DNA of 64,000 nt from assembly GCF_020379485.1 (NCBI RefSeq), contig NC_063448.1:43595218-43659217 (forward strand), given 5' to 3'. Shown here in pieces: positions 37,795 to 48,852 of the stretch. The stretch is from Brassica napus (Eukaryota > Streptophyta > Magnoliopsida > Brassicales > Brassicaceae). Within the stretch, counting starts at the first letter, position 1. Every line of letters begins with the position of its first letter. Both the position numbers and the translations under genes were made by a program. The notes below the pieces were generated by a model, which was not told the origin of the DNA, did no database searches, and worked only from the letters and a program-made list of their open reading frames with translations.

Positions 37795-37878
37795 TCTCCC
37801 GCTGGAGAGACGACGATATATTGTTGGCTACTTGATTTCTTTTCTCTCTCTCTCTCTCTCAGATTTTGCAGAAGAAGA
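37795..37878 (+). promoter_or_regulatory. CT-rich 5'UTR before the next gene
   Basis: A (TC)n run at 37843-37860, in a leader of typical plant type, directly precedes the ATG at 37879. Such pyrimidine tracts near plant transcription starts often act as core-promoter elements; this is inferred. Confidence 0.4.
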
Positions 37879-39478
37879 ATGGCGGAAGAACAACTTTACC
37901 AGCAGATGTACCAGCTAGGAGATGTGCTCAACGAAGCCACTGATAGCTGTAAACTCTTATCATCTTCTTCATATGATTCTCGCTCGATCGTTTATGTATA
38001 CTAGTGCCTCCTTCGTTTAGATTTTTCTGATCGTAATATCTGTTTCTGACTGTGACTATCGCTTAAGCTCCTTGATCCATCGATCTGTTTGATTAGCATG
38101 ATGATGATTCCGATGGAAACTGTTATCGTGTGTTCATCATAATAATATTAGCTTCGCTTGTTGTTGTAACTTGTAATTTTAGAGATCGTTTCTTCTATGA
38201 GAGCAGTGTTTGTTGTTAGATCATCGTTTGAGTTGAAAGATAGATAGATTCTCTTCTTCGCATACTGTAATGTATGCTGTTTAACCGTGAAGCTACATTC
38301 TCTTTAGCATGCTCTGTGTTGTTGTTATACTGCTTCGATTCTGTACTTCTGACTGTGACTATATATCGCTCAAGCTCAATCGATTCCTCGAGTTCGGATG
38401 ATCCATAGATCTGTTTGCTTAGCATAACTCCGAACTGTTATCGTTTACGTTGTTGTTGTTCATCGAGATCTGTAATCGTCGAAAGCAGTGTTTGTTTAGA
38501 TCACCGATAGATTCTCTTTCGCATGCTCTATGTATTTAACTTGTTATATTAATGCTTCGATTCTCAAGTTGATTATCGGCGCGTTGCTAGCCATGAATCC
38601 CATGAAAAACACGTATACCGTAAGCATCGCTTGTTGTTGTTGTGATGAGTTATAATCATCTCGTGATCTATAGTTTTGGTATCAGTCAAGGCATTCTTTG
38701 GGATGTGCGTGGTTGATGTTGTTGCATTGAGGTAGAGCTTTTTTTGGTTAGATTTCTCCAGTTTAGGATCTGATTATACTTCCATCTATTTTCCTACAAC
38801 GATAAAGATTACTGTTTGCGTTTGTTGGAGCTCTGAAAACCTGATATGATGTAGCTTTGGTGTTTGTTTAGTCTACGAAGCCACTTTGTGGATTGTTACA
38901 ATGCTTTTTTTACAGTGATTTTTCAGGGTCTCATCCATGAAGGACATGTTCAACTCCTACATGCTGCTGGAATATCTAGCTTCACTTTGCTCATAACCCA
39001 TATGAGGGAGAATGATGGAGTGGATGGCTTAGCTTCAGCCACACTGAACATCATAGTTGAAGAAGTATACCGCATTAGGGTAAGACGAACACAACTTGTT
39101 CTCTCTCTTTTTTAATTAATTAATTGTTTCCTTTCATTAATTGCATGTCAATATATCAACAACCTTTACTCTCTTTTGTAGGATTTGAGAACCGCTGAAA
39201 AGAACCTCCAGACTACTGCCTCCAACATTGGGAAAAAGGATCAAATGCACAGTTTGAACAAAAACAAGAAGGTCTGTCTATATTCATTATTTTTCTGGTT
39301 ATTTTTTCTTCCATTTGATCTTATATTGGTATCTGTCTTATAGAGAATTCAGGAGCTGATTACCGCTCTCGCCTTGCGTCCAAAAACTGATGCCAACGCT
39401 GGTCAGAGAGCGCACTGCAGGACGAGGGAGAAAGAGGCTTGTGAAAAACGTGTAGCTAACATGGAGCAGAACAACTGA
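37879..39478 (+). CDS. Unrecognised four-exon gene, 152 residues
   Basis: A consistent model has exons 37879-37948, 38916-39079, 39182-39271 and 39344-39478, all GT..AG and in frame. It starts MAEEQLYQQMYQLGDVLNEA and ends KRVANMEQNN. The middle part (GLIHEGHVQLLHAAGISS) is helical. The C-terminal half is Lys/Arg/Glu-rich, includes KNKKRIQELITALAL, and is likely coiled coil or nucleic-acid binding. I do not recognise the family. The first intron (967 bp) contains an internal duplication of about 300 bp. It lies in the insertion-rich gap with no counterpart in the Arabidopsis order as I recall it, so it may have moved here. A mosaic or decaying gene is possible. Confidence 0.5.
37949..38915 (+). 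repeat. Intra-intron direct duplication
   Basis: TTCTGACTGTGACTAT plus CGATCTGTTTG-type sequence occurs near 38043-38095 and again at 38345-38420. AGCAGTGTTTGTT with AGATTCTCTT is found at 38203-38255 and again at 38480-38520. The two series are offset by about 290 bp. Confidence 0.6.
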
Positions 39479-40579
39479 CCAACCCCCACGTATGCATTTC
39501 TAAAAATACTATACGATGCATCTCTAGACTTTTAAGAAAAAGTCCTTCTCTGCAAAATGTTGAGAATGTTTTAGCTTTGTGATCGTACGGTTCCAACAAG
39601 GTATTTGCATTGTGGGTTGTGGCTTGGAACCATTCCCACTTGTGAATCCATTTACAAGGATTTAGACATGAACCATATTTTTTACATCCTTTTTTTTTTC
39701 TTAAAACAAGTTGAACATATAGTTTCATACCCTCAAATTGGAACATGTCTCAAACCCATGATTCAGGTATTAAATATCTATGTTCCAAGATTAAAGAACA
39801 CGAATGCAAAATTCACTTTGTGTATTGTGGAAATTAAATTATTAGGCATAGATATCAGAAATAAGCCTAAGTTTTAATTTATGAAATCTTCTCATTCCCG
39901 TTAATTTGATAACTGAATAACATGCAGATGAAAGTTTTAAAATTTAATTTAGCAAAAAAAAAAAGAAAGAAGTTTAAATAGAATACTCAGACTATGTCTT
40001 TACCCGCTCCGCCAAAAAGAACCAGTTAGTAGTTAGTACTAAGTAGTGTATAGTAACAGTAAACATGCATGGTGGATCATTCAAAAGAAAATGCATGATC
40101 ACTTTTAAGTTAGAATTTACTTGAAGTTGAATTACAAAATAAATTGAACTAATGGGAATCATCTACCCTTTCATCCTCCCATGTTGGTCTCAAATTTTGT
40201 TAGGTCTATTATGCAAGCACCAAAAAAGAAAATACAATTCAAACATTTAATAGTTCACCAATAGAATGTTCCAGTTACATTAATTAGACTGAAAAAAAAA
40301 ACAACTATAGTTACCATAACAAACGATGAAATCATCAGTTTCGTGTAATTAAGGGGTTGCAATTTGAGCAAACACAATACACGTTGAAAGGAAATTCATC
40401 CAGAACTATATGATTCGAGGAAAAACATAACACAAAACATAAACTGGTTTGAATCTAAAGATATTTGTAGATAGATAGATGGAACGAAAAATTCGACAAG
40501 TCCTAGAAAAAACTCAAAAACAAAACAACATAGAAGGAAAGAGAGACTTATATATTTAGATTAGTGTGACAATCACAAG
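39479..40579. other. Intergenic between two genes
   Basis: The AT-rich 3' flanks of two convergent genes. A 96-codon minus frame (39456-39746) and a 90-codon plus frame (39605-39877) overlap each other without recognisable domains and are not called. Confidence 0.45.
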
Positions 40580-41719
40580 TCACGTACTTGGTGATTTCCT
40601 TTTGCGTGTATAATCTTGTTGGGTTTGAGTTAAACTTGGAGCATAATTCAGAAGAACTGAGCTAGACTCAAAGTTATCATGCGTGATGCTTTCCCTTTTG
40701 CCTCTTCCAAGCCGATTCACTTGTATGTCTTTATTTTCTTGCACAGTGGATAAGACGTTGTCGGAGTTCAAACACCTTACAACCTTGCTCTGCTTGTCTG
40801 CCAGGAAACTCATCCCTTTAGAAAACTGACTACTACTTATCTCATATTGAAAGGTCAAATCTAGGACTAGGAGCTGACTCCATGATCCGGTACTAGTTGT
40901 CACACACACTTGTAACTCCTTATTCGTTAAAGATAAGAGACAAAGTTGCTCTTCTCTAACCACAGATAAAGCCAATATACTATACGGAAACGGACGAGGA
41001 AGAGATAGACTTTGAAACATCTCTGCTGAAAAATCAAAACTAAGTAAGAAATTGTTATGTGGACTCCATGCTTGAGTAGCAATCCAAAAAGTATTTCCCT
41101 TCACTGATATGCCACGACGATATAGTGCTAAAAACCAATCAGTAGCAACCCCAAGAATTCTCCAAGTGTTAGAGGTGAAGTCGTAAATCTCGTACTCATT
41201 ATTAGGTGGTACATCTTTATGACGATCCACCCTCAAGATTTTATATTGCTTGCTGCATGATTTGCTGTCGTAAGTGTAACCGAGAGCATAGTAGTCTGAT
41301 TCTCTGTAGATGTCTCTAGGTTTAATCCACGTGGTTTCCCCTGAACATGGATTCCAAACCACGAGTCTCTTGTCCTTTGTGGTGCATAGCAACAAGCCGT
41401 TGCAGTGAAAGACATTAAGTACACCAACTTGTGGAGAATTACAAAGGGGGTCTTTAAGGTAGAATGGATTATCTGCAACCTTAACATATGGAGCACCGAG
41501 ACTGATCCTTACTTGGAAAACATTAGAATCAATCAACATGATGTTCAGAGACTCATCCTCCCTCTTTGGTGCTTTGGCAGTGTGCATCTTAGCAAAGCTA
41601 GTGGATTTCAATATAGCGCTCCATTGTTTTGATGTTGATCGAAATCTTGCCAGAGTCATAGCTGGAATCCTAGAGAGTATATTCTCTACCAAATCCGTTG
41701 GAAGGTTTCTCCACTCCAT
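40580..41719 (-). CDS. F-box protein with F-box-associated domain
   Basis: A predicted substrate receptor of an SCF ubiquitin ligase. A single exon of 379 residues from the ATG at 41719. The upstream in-frame TTG was not used. The N-terminus MEWRNLPTDLVENILSRIPA is a canonical F-box, continuing RFRSTSKQWSAIL. From about residue 95 onward the FBA_1-type domain is clear (CNGLLLCTTKDKRLVVWNPC, then YALGYTYD, and NTFWIATQ). Length fits the 370-420 residues usual for the family. The last 60 residues are basic and Ser-rich. No frameshift or stop is seen. The family is large and fast-evolving in Brassicaceae, so the substrate cannot be inferred. Confidence 0.85.
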   Translation of the reverse strand: MEWRNLPTDLVENILSRIPAMTLARFRSTSKQWSAILKSTSFAKMHTAKAPKREDESLNIMLIDSNVFQVRISLGAPYVKVADNPFYLKDPLCNSPQVGVLNVFHCNGLLLCTTKDKRLVVWNPCSGETTWIKPRDIYRESDYYALGYTYDSKSCSKQYKILRVDRHKDVPPNNEYEIYDFTSNTWRILGVATDWFLALYRRGISVKGNTFWIATQAWSPHNNFLLSFDFSAEMFQSLSLPRPFPYSILALSVVREEQLCLLSLTNKELQVCVTTSTGSWSQLLVLDLTFQYEISSSQFSKGMSFLADKQSKVVRCLNSDNVLSTVQENKDIQVNRLGRGKRESITHDNFESSSVLLNYAPSLTQTQQDYTRKRKSPST

Positions 41720-42822
41720 AGCTACTGTGTGATTCAATCAAAATCTTTAATACGCGAGCCAGGGATGGGGGGTGAGAGAAAGAGTATTTATTAACCTACA
41801 ACCGAGAAGGACCTAAATTCCCAATATGAATAGGTTTCCTATGTGTTACGAAAAAAAAAGAAAGAATAGGTTTCCTTTCTTTAAAGATAATTTAACTCAA
41901 AAAGAAAATTTAACATATTTGCAAACATATCTAAACCTTGGGGGTGCCGTTAAAGAAAATTTTTAAATTTATATACGATGTTGCAAATAAAATAAATCTG
42001 TAATATGAAAGAGAGAGACACCTAAATTCTCAATTATGTATAAGTTTCTATAGATAATTTGACATAAAAAGAAAATTTAACATATTTGCAAAAGTATTTA
42101 ATAATACGATACTGCAAAAGTTCCTAAACCTTTTTTGAGCTTTTAGCAACGGGTGAAAAAATGTCAAATATATATATTTCAAAATAGAACATTGTCAAAA
42201 CGTTACTTTCACCGTAGCTGTCCAAGTGTGAAAAGCTTGATGACGGTATATCCCAACCTTCTAAGTACAAGAGCTCAAATTTCTCCACTCACTTCAGAAT
42301 CAAGAAATATATAATAATTCTATAAGCAGTATTGCATAGGAGCCGATTTAGAGTAAGCATAAACCGTAAAAGACACAAACACTTTTGACCTAATTCACGG
42401 CCTCTAACCGTTACTTCTGGGGAGGGAACTCTTGTTCCTCAAGCTTCACTATAAACTGAGAAAAATACAAGCTTTGAGAATGTCTCTCTTAGGGCAGCCC
42501 CATCGGTAAGATATCCATTTGCAGGTTCTACATCATAAATTTATCATTTTTTCGTTGCATATGTAAGAAATAAATAACTTTTAATTCAAAATAGAAATTA
42601 AGGCCACTAGAAAAGAAACACGTGATGAATTAAAGTTTATAACCGGTGTTAAAAAGGGTTTAGGATCTGTTTTTCTGTCTTTCCTCTTTTTTTTTTTTTT
42701 TTAATATTAATTTTTTGTTTGGATACTGGATCAGAACCCTGCAATGGACATTGTCTTACACTTTTTTGATACAAGAGATTACTGTTAGGGTATTAATGCT
42801 TAGGGTAAGGTTCTATTTATAC
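41720..42822. other. Intergenic, AT-rich
   Basis: Upstream region of the F-box gene. A segment around TTTAACATATTTGCAAA is repeated at 41909 and 42076. No further gene seen. Confidence 0.5.
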
Positions 42823-43512
42823 TAAGAACAACCGTAACGGTAGCCCTTAGCGATTCTAAGGGTCATTACCAAAGTTAATGGTAATATAAAAACTATATTT
42901 CAGCATAATTATCTAAGGATCAACCTGTAAGTAAGGGGTCGAGGGAGCCGAACCTTGGGCGACGTGGCAGGGGGGTTTGGCGGAAGATTCATTCGTCTTT
43001 GGTGTAGACGGAAAAAAAATTTCATTTTCGACGAAGGAGAGAAAAAAAAAAGAAAGCTGTCGAGAAAAGGCGATAAAAGGCGATTTCCAATCGATTTTGA
43101 CGAAGGTAAATCGAAGCTTTCTTTTTCTGTTTTTTCGATTTAGATTAGGTTACATGTTGTTTTCCTCTGAAATTAGGGTTTTGATTTGTGTTTTCAATCG
43201 ATTTGTGGACAAAAACGTTTGAAATTAGGGTTTCAAAGATGGGGGTTTTCAATCGATTTGGGGTTTACGAAGTTTACAATCGGTTTGTAGTTTGAGTTTG
43301 AAAAGGATTTTGGGTTAAGGTAGTTTGAAATTACGGTTTCAAAGAAGGGGGTTTTCGATCGGTTTGTAGTTTGAGTTTGAAAACGATATTCGTTTCAAAC
43401 AATTTGTCTTTTTTTCTTAAATCAGTTCTTACCCTAATGATCTTTGATTTCTTCCTCACTTTATCTTCCTCGCTTAATCTTACATGATTTCTTTCATGTT
43501 TACAGAGACATA

Positions 43513-44110
43513 ATGGGACAAGATTATTCGTATACACAGCCTTCTTCTTCAGCAGAGTCGCTTGACATGACGTCCCTTCTTGAAGCAAAATGTGAACTGT
43601 ACAAGGATGAAGATGACAGTAGATTCTTGCATCAAGTGTATGGAGAAGAATCTGATGATGGAATGCCTTCGACATGCTACTGTGGTTCTGATGCAGTAGT
43701 TGCAACATCTTACACGCGTAAAGATCCAGGGCGCTTGTATCTGACGTGCGAGAATGTAAACGATGGGGACTGCCACATCTGGAAGTGGTGGGATGTAGCT
43801 GTTACGGAGGAGCTCAGAGACTTTCAGACACATCTTAGGCTGGTGAAGGAGCAAGCATTTGAGTGTGACCAGAAGCTGATGAAGCTACAAAAGGTGGTGT
43901 GTGAGTTATCTAAGAAGAATGCAGTGCTTAGAAATGGTTTTGCGTTGCGCGTCTGTGTAATGGTCGCTGCACTACTCTTGGTTGGTTTGGCGGTGATGTT
44001 TCAGTCTGGTAAATTTCAATATTTGAAATTGTTGTTCTTCTTTATTCAATTTTGAAAAACTATTGACTGTTTGATCACATTTTTTTGCAGGAAGAGCTTC
44101 GAAGAATTAA
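43513..44110 (+). CDS. GRF-type zinc-finger membrane-anchored protein, transposon-borne
   Basis: Two coding exons, 43513-44008 and 44091-44110, give 171 residues. A 5'UTR intron (donor near 43106, acceptor TTTACAG at 43505) fixes the start. The GRF zinc finger is at about residues 56-95: CYCGSDAVVATSYTRKDPGR, then LYLTCENVNDGDCHIWKWWD, with Cys/His spacing and the closing tryptophans as in plant GRF proteins annotated At4g04775-like. A coiled coil follows (about 100-135) and one transmembrane helix at the C-terminus (ALRVCVMVAALLLVGLAVMF). GRF fingers bind single-stranded nucleic acids in other proteins; the role here is unknown. The gene lies within the Harbinger element and, unlike the transposase genes, has no stop. 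Confidence 0.7.
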
Positions 44111-44482
44111 ACCAGAGCCTCTTCCGTGTCTGTATAATTAAGGTACTACAGCTACGTCTCTCTGTTTTATCCTAGTGTATTGTGAATGTAATTAACTTTT
44201 AAAAAATATTAGCTTGGTTAAATGCTAGTTCTAGTTTGATTGGTTAAATTCTAGTTATAGTTAGCTTGCTTAAATGCTAGTTTGCTTTTTACCTTCCTAC
44301 CGCCAAGGATTTGATTGTTTTAAATGTTTTAGAGGTGTTATTAGTCTGATTTGATTGGTGTTGAATGCAAGTACTTTGCTTTCCACCTTCCTAACTGCTC
44401 GGTTGAAATGTATCTTAGGTTAAAGGTCGCCTACTTAAGGCTATATGTTGCTATTAGAGCGACACAAAACATTCTCAAAATC

Positions 44483-45292
44483 ATGGATCCTAAAACTAGT
44501 TATACAAACCTCTTGTTTAGTCAATCTCAGACTACAGTGGACCTTGATTCACCCGAACCTTTTTGGTTGGGTAGCCAAGGTCCTAATGAGTCAGTTGTCT
44601 AGCTTGTTGTCGAGTCTGGTGGCGAGCCTAAGGAGAGGAGGAAATGGTCTCCGAAGGAGGATAAAATCCTTATTGGTGCTTGGCTTAACACCAGTAAGGA
44701 TGCTGTCGTAAGTAATGACCAGAGGGTTGGTGCATTCTAGAAGCGCATTGTCGACTACTACAACGCAAGTCTGCAATTGGTTGGGACAATACCGAGAGAG
44801 GTTTGTTCCTGCAAGAAGCGTTGGGGTAGGATCAACACTGACGTATCCAAGTTTGCTGGATGCTATGACGCCGCTCTGAGGGAGCAGAGGAGTGGCAAAA
44901 ATGATGATGATGTGATGAAAGCCGCCATAGACATTTTCTTCAAAACTAACGACTACAAGTTCAGCATGGATCACTGCTGGAGGGAGCTGAGGCATGACCA
45001 GAAATGGTGCTCCACCTATGGGCCTAAAGAATGTGGAAAGGAAAAGCGCAAAGGAGACGTGGAGGCTGATGGAGAAGATGAAGCAGAGGGCAGACCTATT
45101 GGGGTCAAGGCTGCTAAATCTGCATATAAGAAGAAGAAGAGTGGTAAAGAAGAGTCTTTGACAAAGATACACGCAATCATGGAAATCAAAGAAAAGCTGT
45201 CTAAACAGAAGGTCCTTGAACGTCTTCTTGGCAAAAAAGAGCCACTCACTGAGATGGAAACATCTCTTAGAAGTGTATTAAATTTTGTCTAA
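44483..45292 (+). pseudogene. Harbinger ORF1, SANT/Myb-like DNA-binding protein, two stops
   Basis: This is the accessory protein that PIF/Harbinger transposases need for nuclear import and terminus binding. From the ATG at 44483 the frame reads MDPKTSYTNLLFSQSQTTVD, then the SANT/Myb-like part KWSPKEDKILIGAWLNTSKD, and further CKKRWGRINTDVSKFAGCYD. The tail is Lys-rich with KERRK-like basic motifs, matching Brassicaceae proteins misnamed glutathione S-transferase T3-like. TAG codons at 44600-44602 and 44738-44740 interrupt the same frame; the second replaces a conserved Trp in GAFWKRI. Otherwise the frame runs unbroken to 45292. Confidence 0.78.
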
Positions 45293-45397
45293 AATTATTA
45301 CATTTTTAGAAGTGTATCAAATTTTCATAATTCAAATATTTTTTTAAAAATAGCAGTTGTTGTTGATTTTAGATTAACTTATTGAATGTTTTTAGAT

Positions 45398-46663
45398 ATG
45401 TCGTCATGTTCATCTGATGAAGTGGAGGAAAGACTGGAAGAAATTTTGGAGGAATACACAGAAGATATATTTAACGAGATTGTGGAGGATCAAACCATCC
45501 CGCAAAGGAGACGTACTTATAGAGAACGACACCATGAAGGAGGACACGCGCGCTTATGGAATGACTACTTCAGCGAAGCTGTGACATTCTCGTCTGATCA
45601 ATTTAGACGCCGTTTCCGCATGAATAAGAAATTATTCTTGCGTCTTGTTCATAGCCTATCAGAGTGCTTTTCATTCTTTCAGCAACGAAGAGATGCAACC
45701 GGGAGGCTCGGTCTTTCTGCACTTCAAAAATGCACGGCAGCAATTCGTCTACTTGCTTATGGTACTGCGGCTGACACGGTTGACGAATATCTCCGACTTG
45801 GTGAGACCACCGCACTTTCATGTTTACATAATTTCACTGACGGAATAATACAAATATTTGGAGAGGAGTATCTACAACGACCCACACTGGAGGATCTTCA
45901 ACGACTACTCGATATTGGAGAGACACGAGGGTTTCCTGGGATGGTCGGGAGCATTGACTATATGCATTGGGAGTGGAAAAATTGCCCAACCGCTTGGAAA
46001 GGACATTACTCACGTGGATCAGGAAAACCGACAATTGTCTTAGAGGTTGTAGCTTCACACGATCTTTGGATATGACACGCTTTCTTCGGTCCTCCAGGTA
46101 CCTTAAACGATATTAATGTCCTCGATCGCTCTCCTGTTTTTGATGACATTTTACAAGGTAAAGCTCCGAGGGTAAAGTACATGGTCAACGTACACATGTA
46201 TAAGTTGGCGTACTACCTCACAGACGGTATATATTCAAAATGGTCAACATTTATCCAATCTATCACCCTCCCTCAAAGTCCTCAGGAACAGTTATTTGCT
46301 AAATTTCAAGAAGCTACCCGAAAAGATGTAGAGCGGGCTTTTGGAGTATTGCAAGCTCGATTTGCGATTGTGAGAAACCCGGTAAAGACTTTGGATAAGG
46401 AAAAAATAGGAAAGATTATGAGAGCATGTATCATCCTACACAATATGATAGTCGAAAATGAACGGGACGGATACACTCGTATCGATATATCTGAATTTGA
46501 AGAAGGAGACATCACTAGAACTTCACAGGTGGAAACGAAGAGACCTACAAATCTGAATAATATGTTTCCCAATCGGAATGATCTTCGTGATAGGAATATG
46601 CATGCCCAATTGAAACATGACTTAATTCAAAATGTTTGGAACAAATTTGGTGATGAATATTAA
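45398..46663 (+). pseudogene. PIF/Harbinger DDE transposase, one nonsense codon
   Basis: This is the DDE_Tnp_4 (ALP1-like) nuclease that cuts and joins element ends. Starting at MSSCSSDEVEERLEEILEEY, the frame stays the same across the whole region except for TGA at 46073-46075, just after EVVASHDLWI, where the family has LWIWHAFFG (a Trp codon TGG). After it the frame continues HAFFGPPGTLNDINVLDRSP. The putative catalytic triad is retained: D in GSIDYMHWEWKNCP, D in GTLNDINVLD and E in DVERAFGVLQARF. The full product would be about 421 residues. One G-to-A change is enough to explain the break, so loss of function is probably recent. Confidence 0.85.
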
Positions 46664-46893
46664 TAATTGTTGTATCTTTATTTTTAATTATTGTGATTTT
46701 AAATTTATTCATGTTATATTATTGAAACATTTGATAATTCACTTTTAAAAAAAAAAATTATTCTAAGTACTTTTTATTGGGACTCACCATTGTAAACACT
46801 TATTTGGTTCGGATCCTTAACTATTTAACAAAAAAAAATATTTTTAAATTCCTAAGGGTTCTACAATGGGTGCCACCATAGTGGATGCTGTAA

Positions 46894-47969
46894 GCATCTC
46901 TGTCATAATCCTTGTGCACTTCACGTTTAATGACAAAACGTGATGGGTTTCATATGTGTATAAACCTAATCTCCATTTTCCTTGCAGCCCATTGAGCAAG
47001 GCCCATATGTCATTCACACTATGTATATGAATCATAAGATTCCTGCAGATAGTCATGATGCAATCATGCAAAACGATGGGTCTCTGATATTCATAACTAC
47101 AATGATAAACTCTCCAAGGTGGTTAAGCTGTTAGGGGTATTCTCGAAGGATTGAACAGCAGCAAGCAGTTATAGAGACTGCAATGCTCAACGACAAGGGT
47201 GTTAAGGGACCATTACATATTTTTACTGATTGTGTTAATAGCTTCACTATTGATGTATATTCACAGATGGATTGACATAGCGTATAAAATTTGACCCTGC
47301 ATCAAACTGAGATTGTGTAATGAAGGTCAGGACAAAAGATCTTCAGATACAAAAGGTTTGTTCTTTTGTGGGTTTTCCAACTGTGGTTTGGGTTAATGCT
47401 AACTAAGGTTTAATGTTCTGCAGATGGAAAAAGAAACCTCAAAGTTGGGGAAAGCCAAAAAGAGGTGGATCTTGCTAAATTCCTGCTTGAAGATATCATG
47501 AGAATGGGTTAACATGATGAGGCGTCAAAGGTATTTCTGGCTCCTCCCACAATATCACTTCATAAAAAAAAATAGTTCAATTTTTCATACAGCTTTCCCA
47601 ATTATCACGGTTCTATGACATCTCTGTTAAATGGGTTCTTTTGTTTTACTTTATTGAACTACGTATCTCGGCAAACATAGAGACAAATGGGATGATCGTT
47701 CAATATCAAAGACATCAGTCGTGGTCATTTAGAAAGAAGAAGTTTCATATCTGATAGAATGTCCACACCGAAGTTTCATATCTGATAGCAGGAGCTTGTG
47801 TTTGGTCTCACTCTGACAATGATGATCTTGTTGAAGAGCTGACTAGGCGCTCAGCTCAGAAAAATATTGCAGAGAAAAATAATGCATGATGTTAAGGAAT
47901 CAGCTACCATATGTAATAACAACAACCCCTGCGAGCTAGCATAACCCGACTCAGGTTCAATGCATGATG
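46894..47969. other. Gene-fragment-like intergenic region
   Basis: Scattered coding-like pieces (e.g. SHSDNDDLVEELTRRSAQ at about 47811-47865) have no consistent frame and several stops. A segment AAGTTTCATATCTGATAG is duplicated at 47741 and 47773. Source gene not recognised. Confidence 0.35.
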
Positions 47970-48622
47970 TTATTTTCAAAGCTGCATTAGAGATATTTGG
48001 TCATTTGATGTGACCATTAAAAGAAAAACTGATTATTATTTTAGTGACCATTGATGGTTACTTGGTTAGGGTCTTCTCTTCCATGAATATATATATACTT
48101 TAATTCGTCTTTCCTAGTTTTATTTTTTATTATCTTCGCATGTTTTCTAACCGGTTCATAGAGATAAGGTATAAACCGTATTATTATATACGTCTGGATA
48201 AAGACAAGAAAACTCTCATGCACTAAATGCATGCAGCATCTCGTTGTATCACAATTTTATTATCCCATGTGAACACAGACGAAGAAGAAAAAATGATAAG
48301 ATATTCTTTTTTGTTGCGTGTGTAAATGTATTATTATATAGATTGTAAATGTGGTTGTTGACAAAAAGCCAATGTGATAACAAATCGTAGCTGACTAATC
48401 AAATGTTAAAAAAGTCAAATAAGGACAAGCAAGTGGCAAATCTCGAAAATATCTCAACCTCAAAGCCCTGTTTCCCACATTATGTTCCATAAATACCAAA
48501 ACAAGTCTCGAGGGTAAAGAACTCCAAGTAGCAGCGTAACGTTTGTTTTTTGTTTTTTACAGTAAAAAAAAACGCAGGAATATGTCTTGAGGAGCTGCAA
48601 CTACAAAATCTCCAATCTTAGT
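47970..48622 (+). promoter_or_regulatory. Copy 2 of the duplicated segment: upstream region of the small gene
   Basis: This uninterrupted copy of the segment at 32864-34590 lies directly before the small gene at 48655. It includes ATAAATACC (TATA-like) at about 48489-48497 and CAAGTCTCGAGGGTAAAG. It also supplies the empty site (TAA at 48396-48398) for the MITE in copy 1. Confidence 0.7.
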
Positions 48623-48654
48623 GAAACAGAAAGAATCGAGAAGAGGAAGTAGTG

Positions 48655-48852
48655 ATGATGGGATTACACTTGGAGAGCTTGGTGGAGACGATAAAGTCAA
48701 AGGTGAGCTTGCTAAAGAAGAAGAAAAAGAAATCATACATAAAAATGGATAAAAGCAGCAGCGTCAGGGTTGAGATCCGTCGTAAGAAGACCAGAGATCT
48801 CATCAATAAGACTTTGAAGGTTGCTGATCGTCCTGGCCAACGAGCTCTTTGA
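48655..48852 (+). CDS. Small basic protein, 65 residues
   Basis: The ATG at 48655 gives MMGLHLESLVETIKSKVSLL, followed by a Lys run and then KMDKSSSVRVEIRRKKTRDL, ending DRPGQRAL. It is highly basic with no signal peptide or membrane helix. The family is not known to me by function. Its place between the PRP40-type gene and the Arg-rich gene corresponds to a small uncharacterised Arabidopsis gene of this interval (At3g19660 as I recall), which supports it as real. The larger frame on the opposite strand (48618-49187) is an overlapping shadow with poor composition. About 650 bp of upstream sequence has been copied to 32.9 kb. Confidence 0.6.
   Translation: MMGLHLESLVETIKSKVSLLKKKKKKSYIKMDKSSSVRVEIRRKKTRDLINKTLKVADRPGQRAL

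Larger units (their letters stand above)
42826..46890 (+). mobile_element. PIF/Harbinger transposon with three genes
   Basis: TAA flanks both ends (42823-42825 and 46891-46893), the 3-bp target duplication of PIF/Harbinger elements. The degenerate terminal inverted repeats are GAACAACCGTAACGGTAGCC at the left and CAGCATCCACTATGGTGGCA as reverse complement of the right. Inverted similarity continues inside (CTAAGGATCAACC at 42913 versus GTTAAGGATCCGAACC as reverse complement near 46807-46822). In order the element holds a GRF-zinc-finger gene, a SANT/Myb-like ORF1 and a DDE transposase ORF2, all on the plus strand. ORF1 has two stops and ORF2 one, so this copy cannot move by itself. Length 4065 bp. 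Confidence 0.8.

Noticed and set aside
41719..41737. Extended N-terminus of the F-box protein from a TTG
   Set aside because: The ATG at 41719 gives the canonical MEWRNLPTDL start; a TTG start is not expected in a plant nuclear gene.
44591..45172. 193-codon minus frame with signal-peptide-like start
   Set aside because: Antisense of Harbinger ORF1; the sense protein has clear family motifs.
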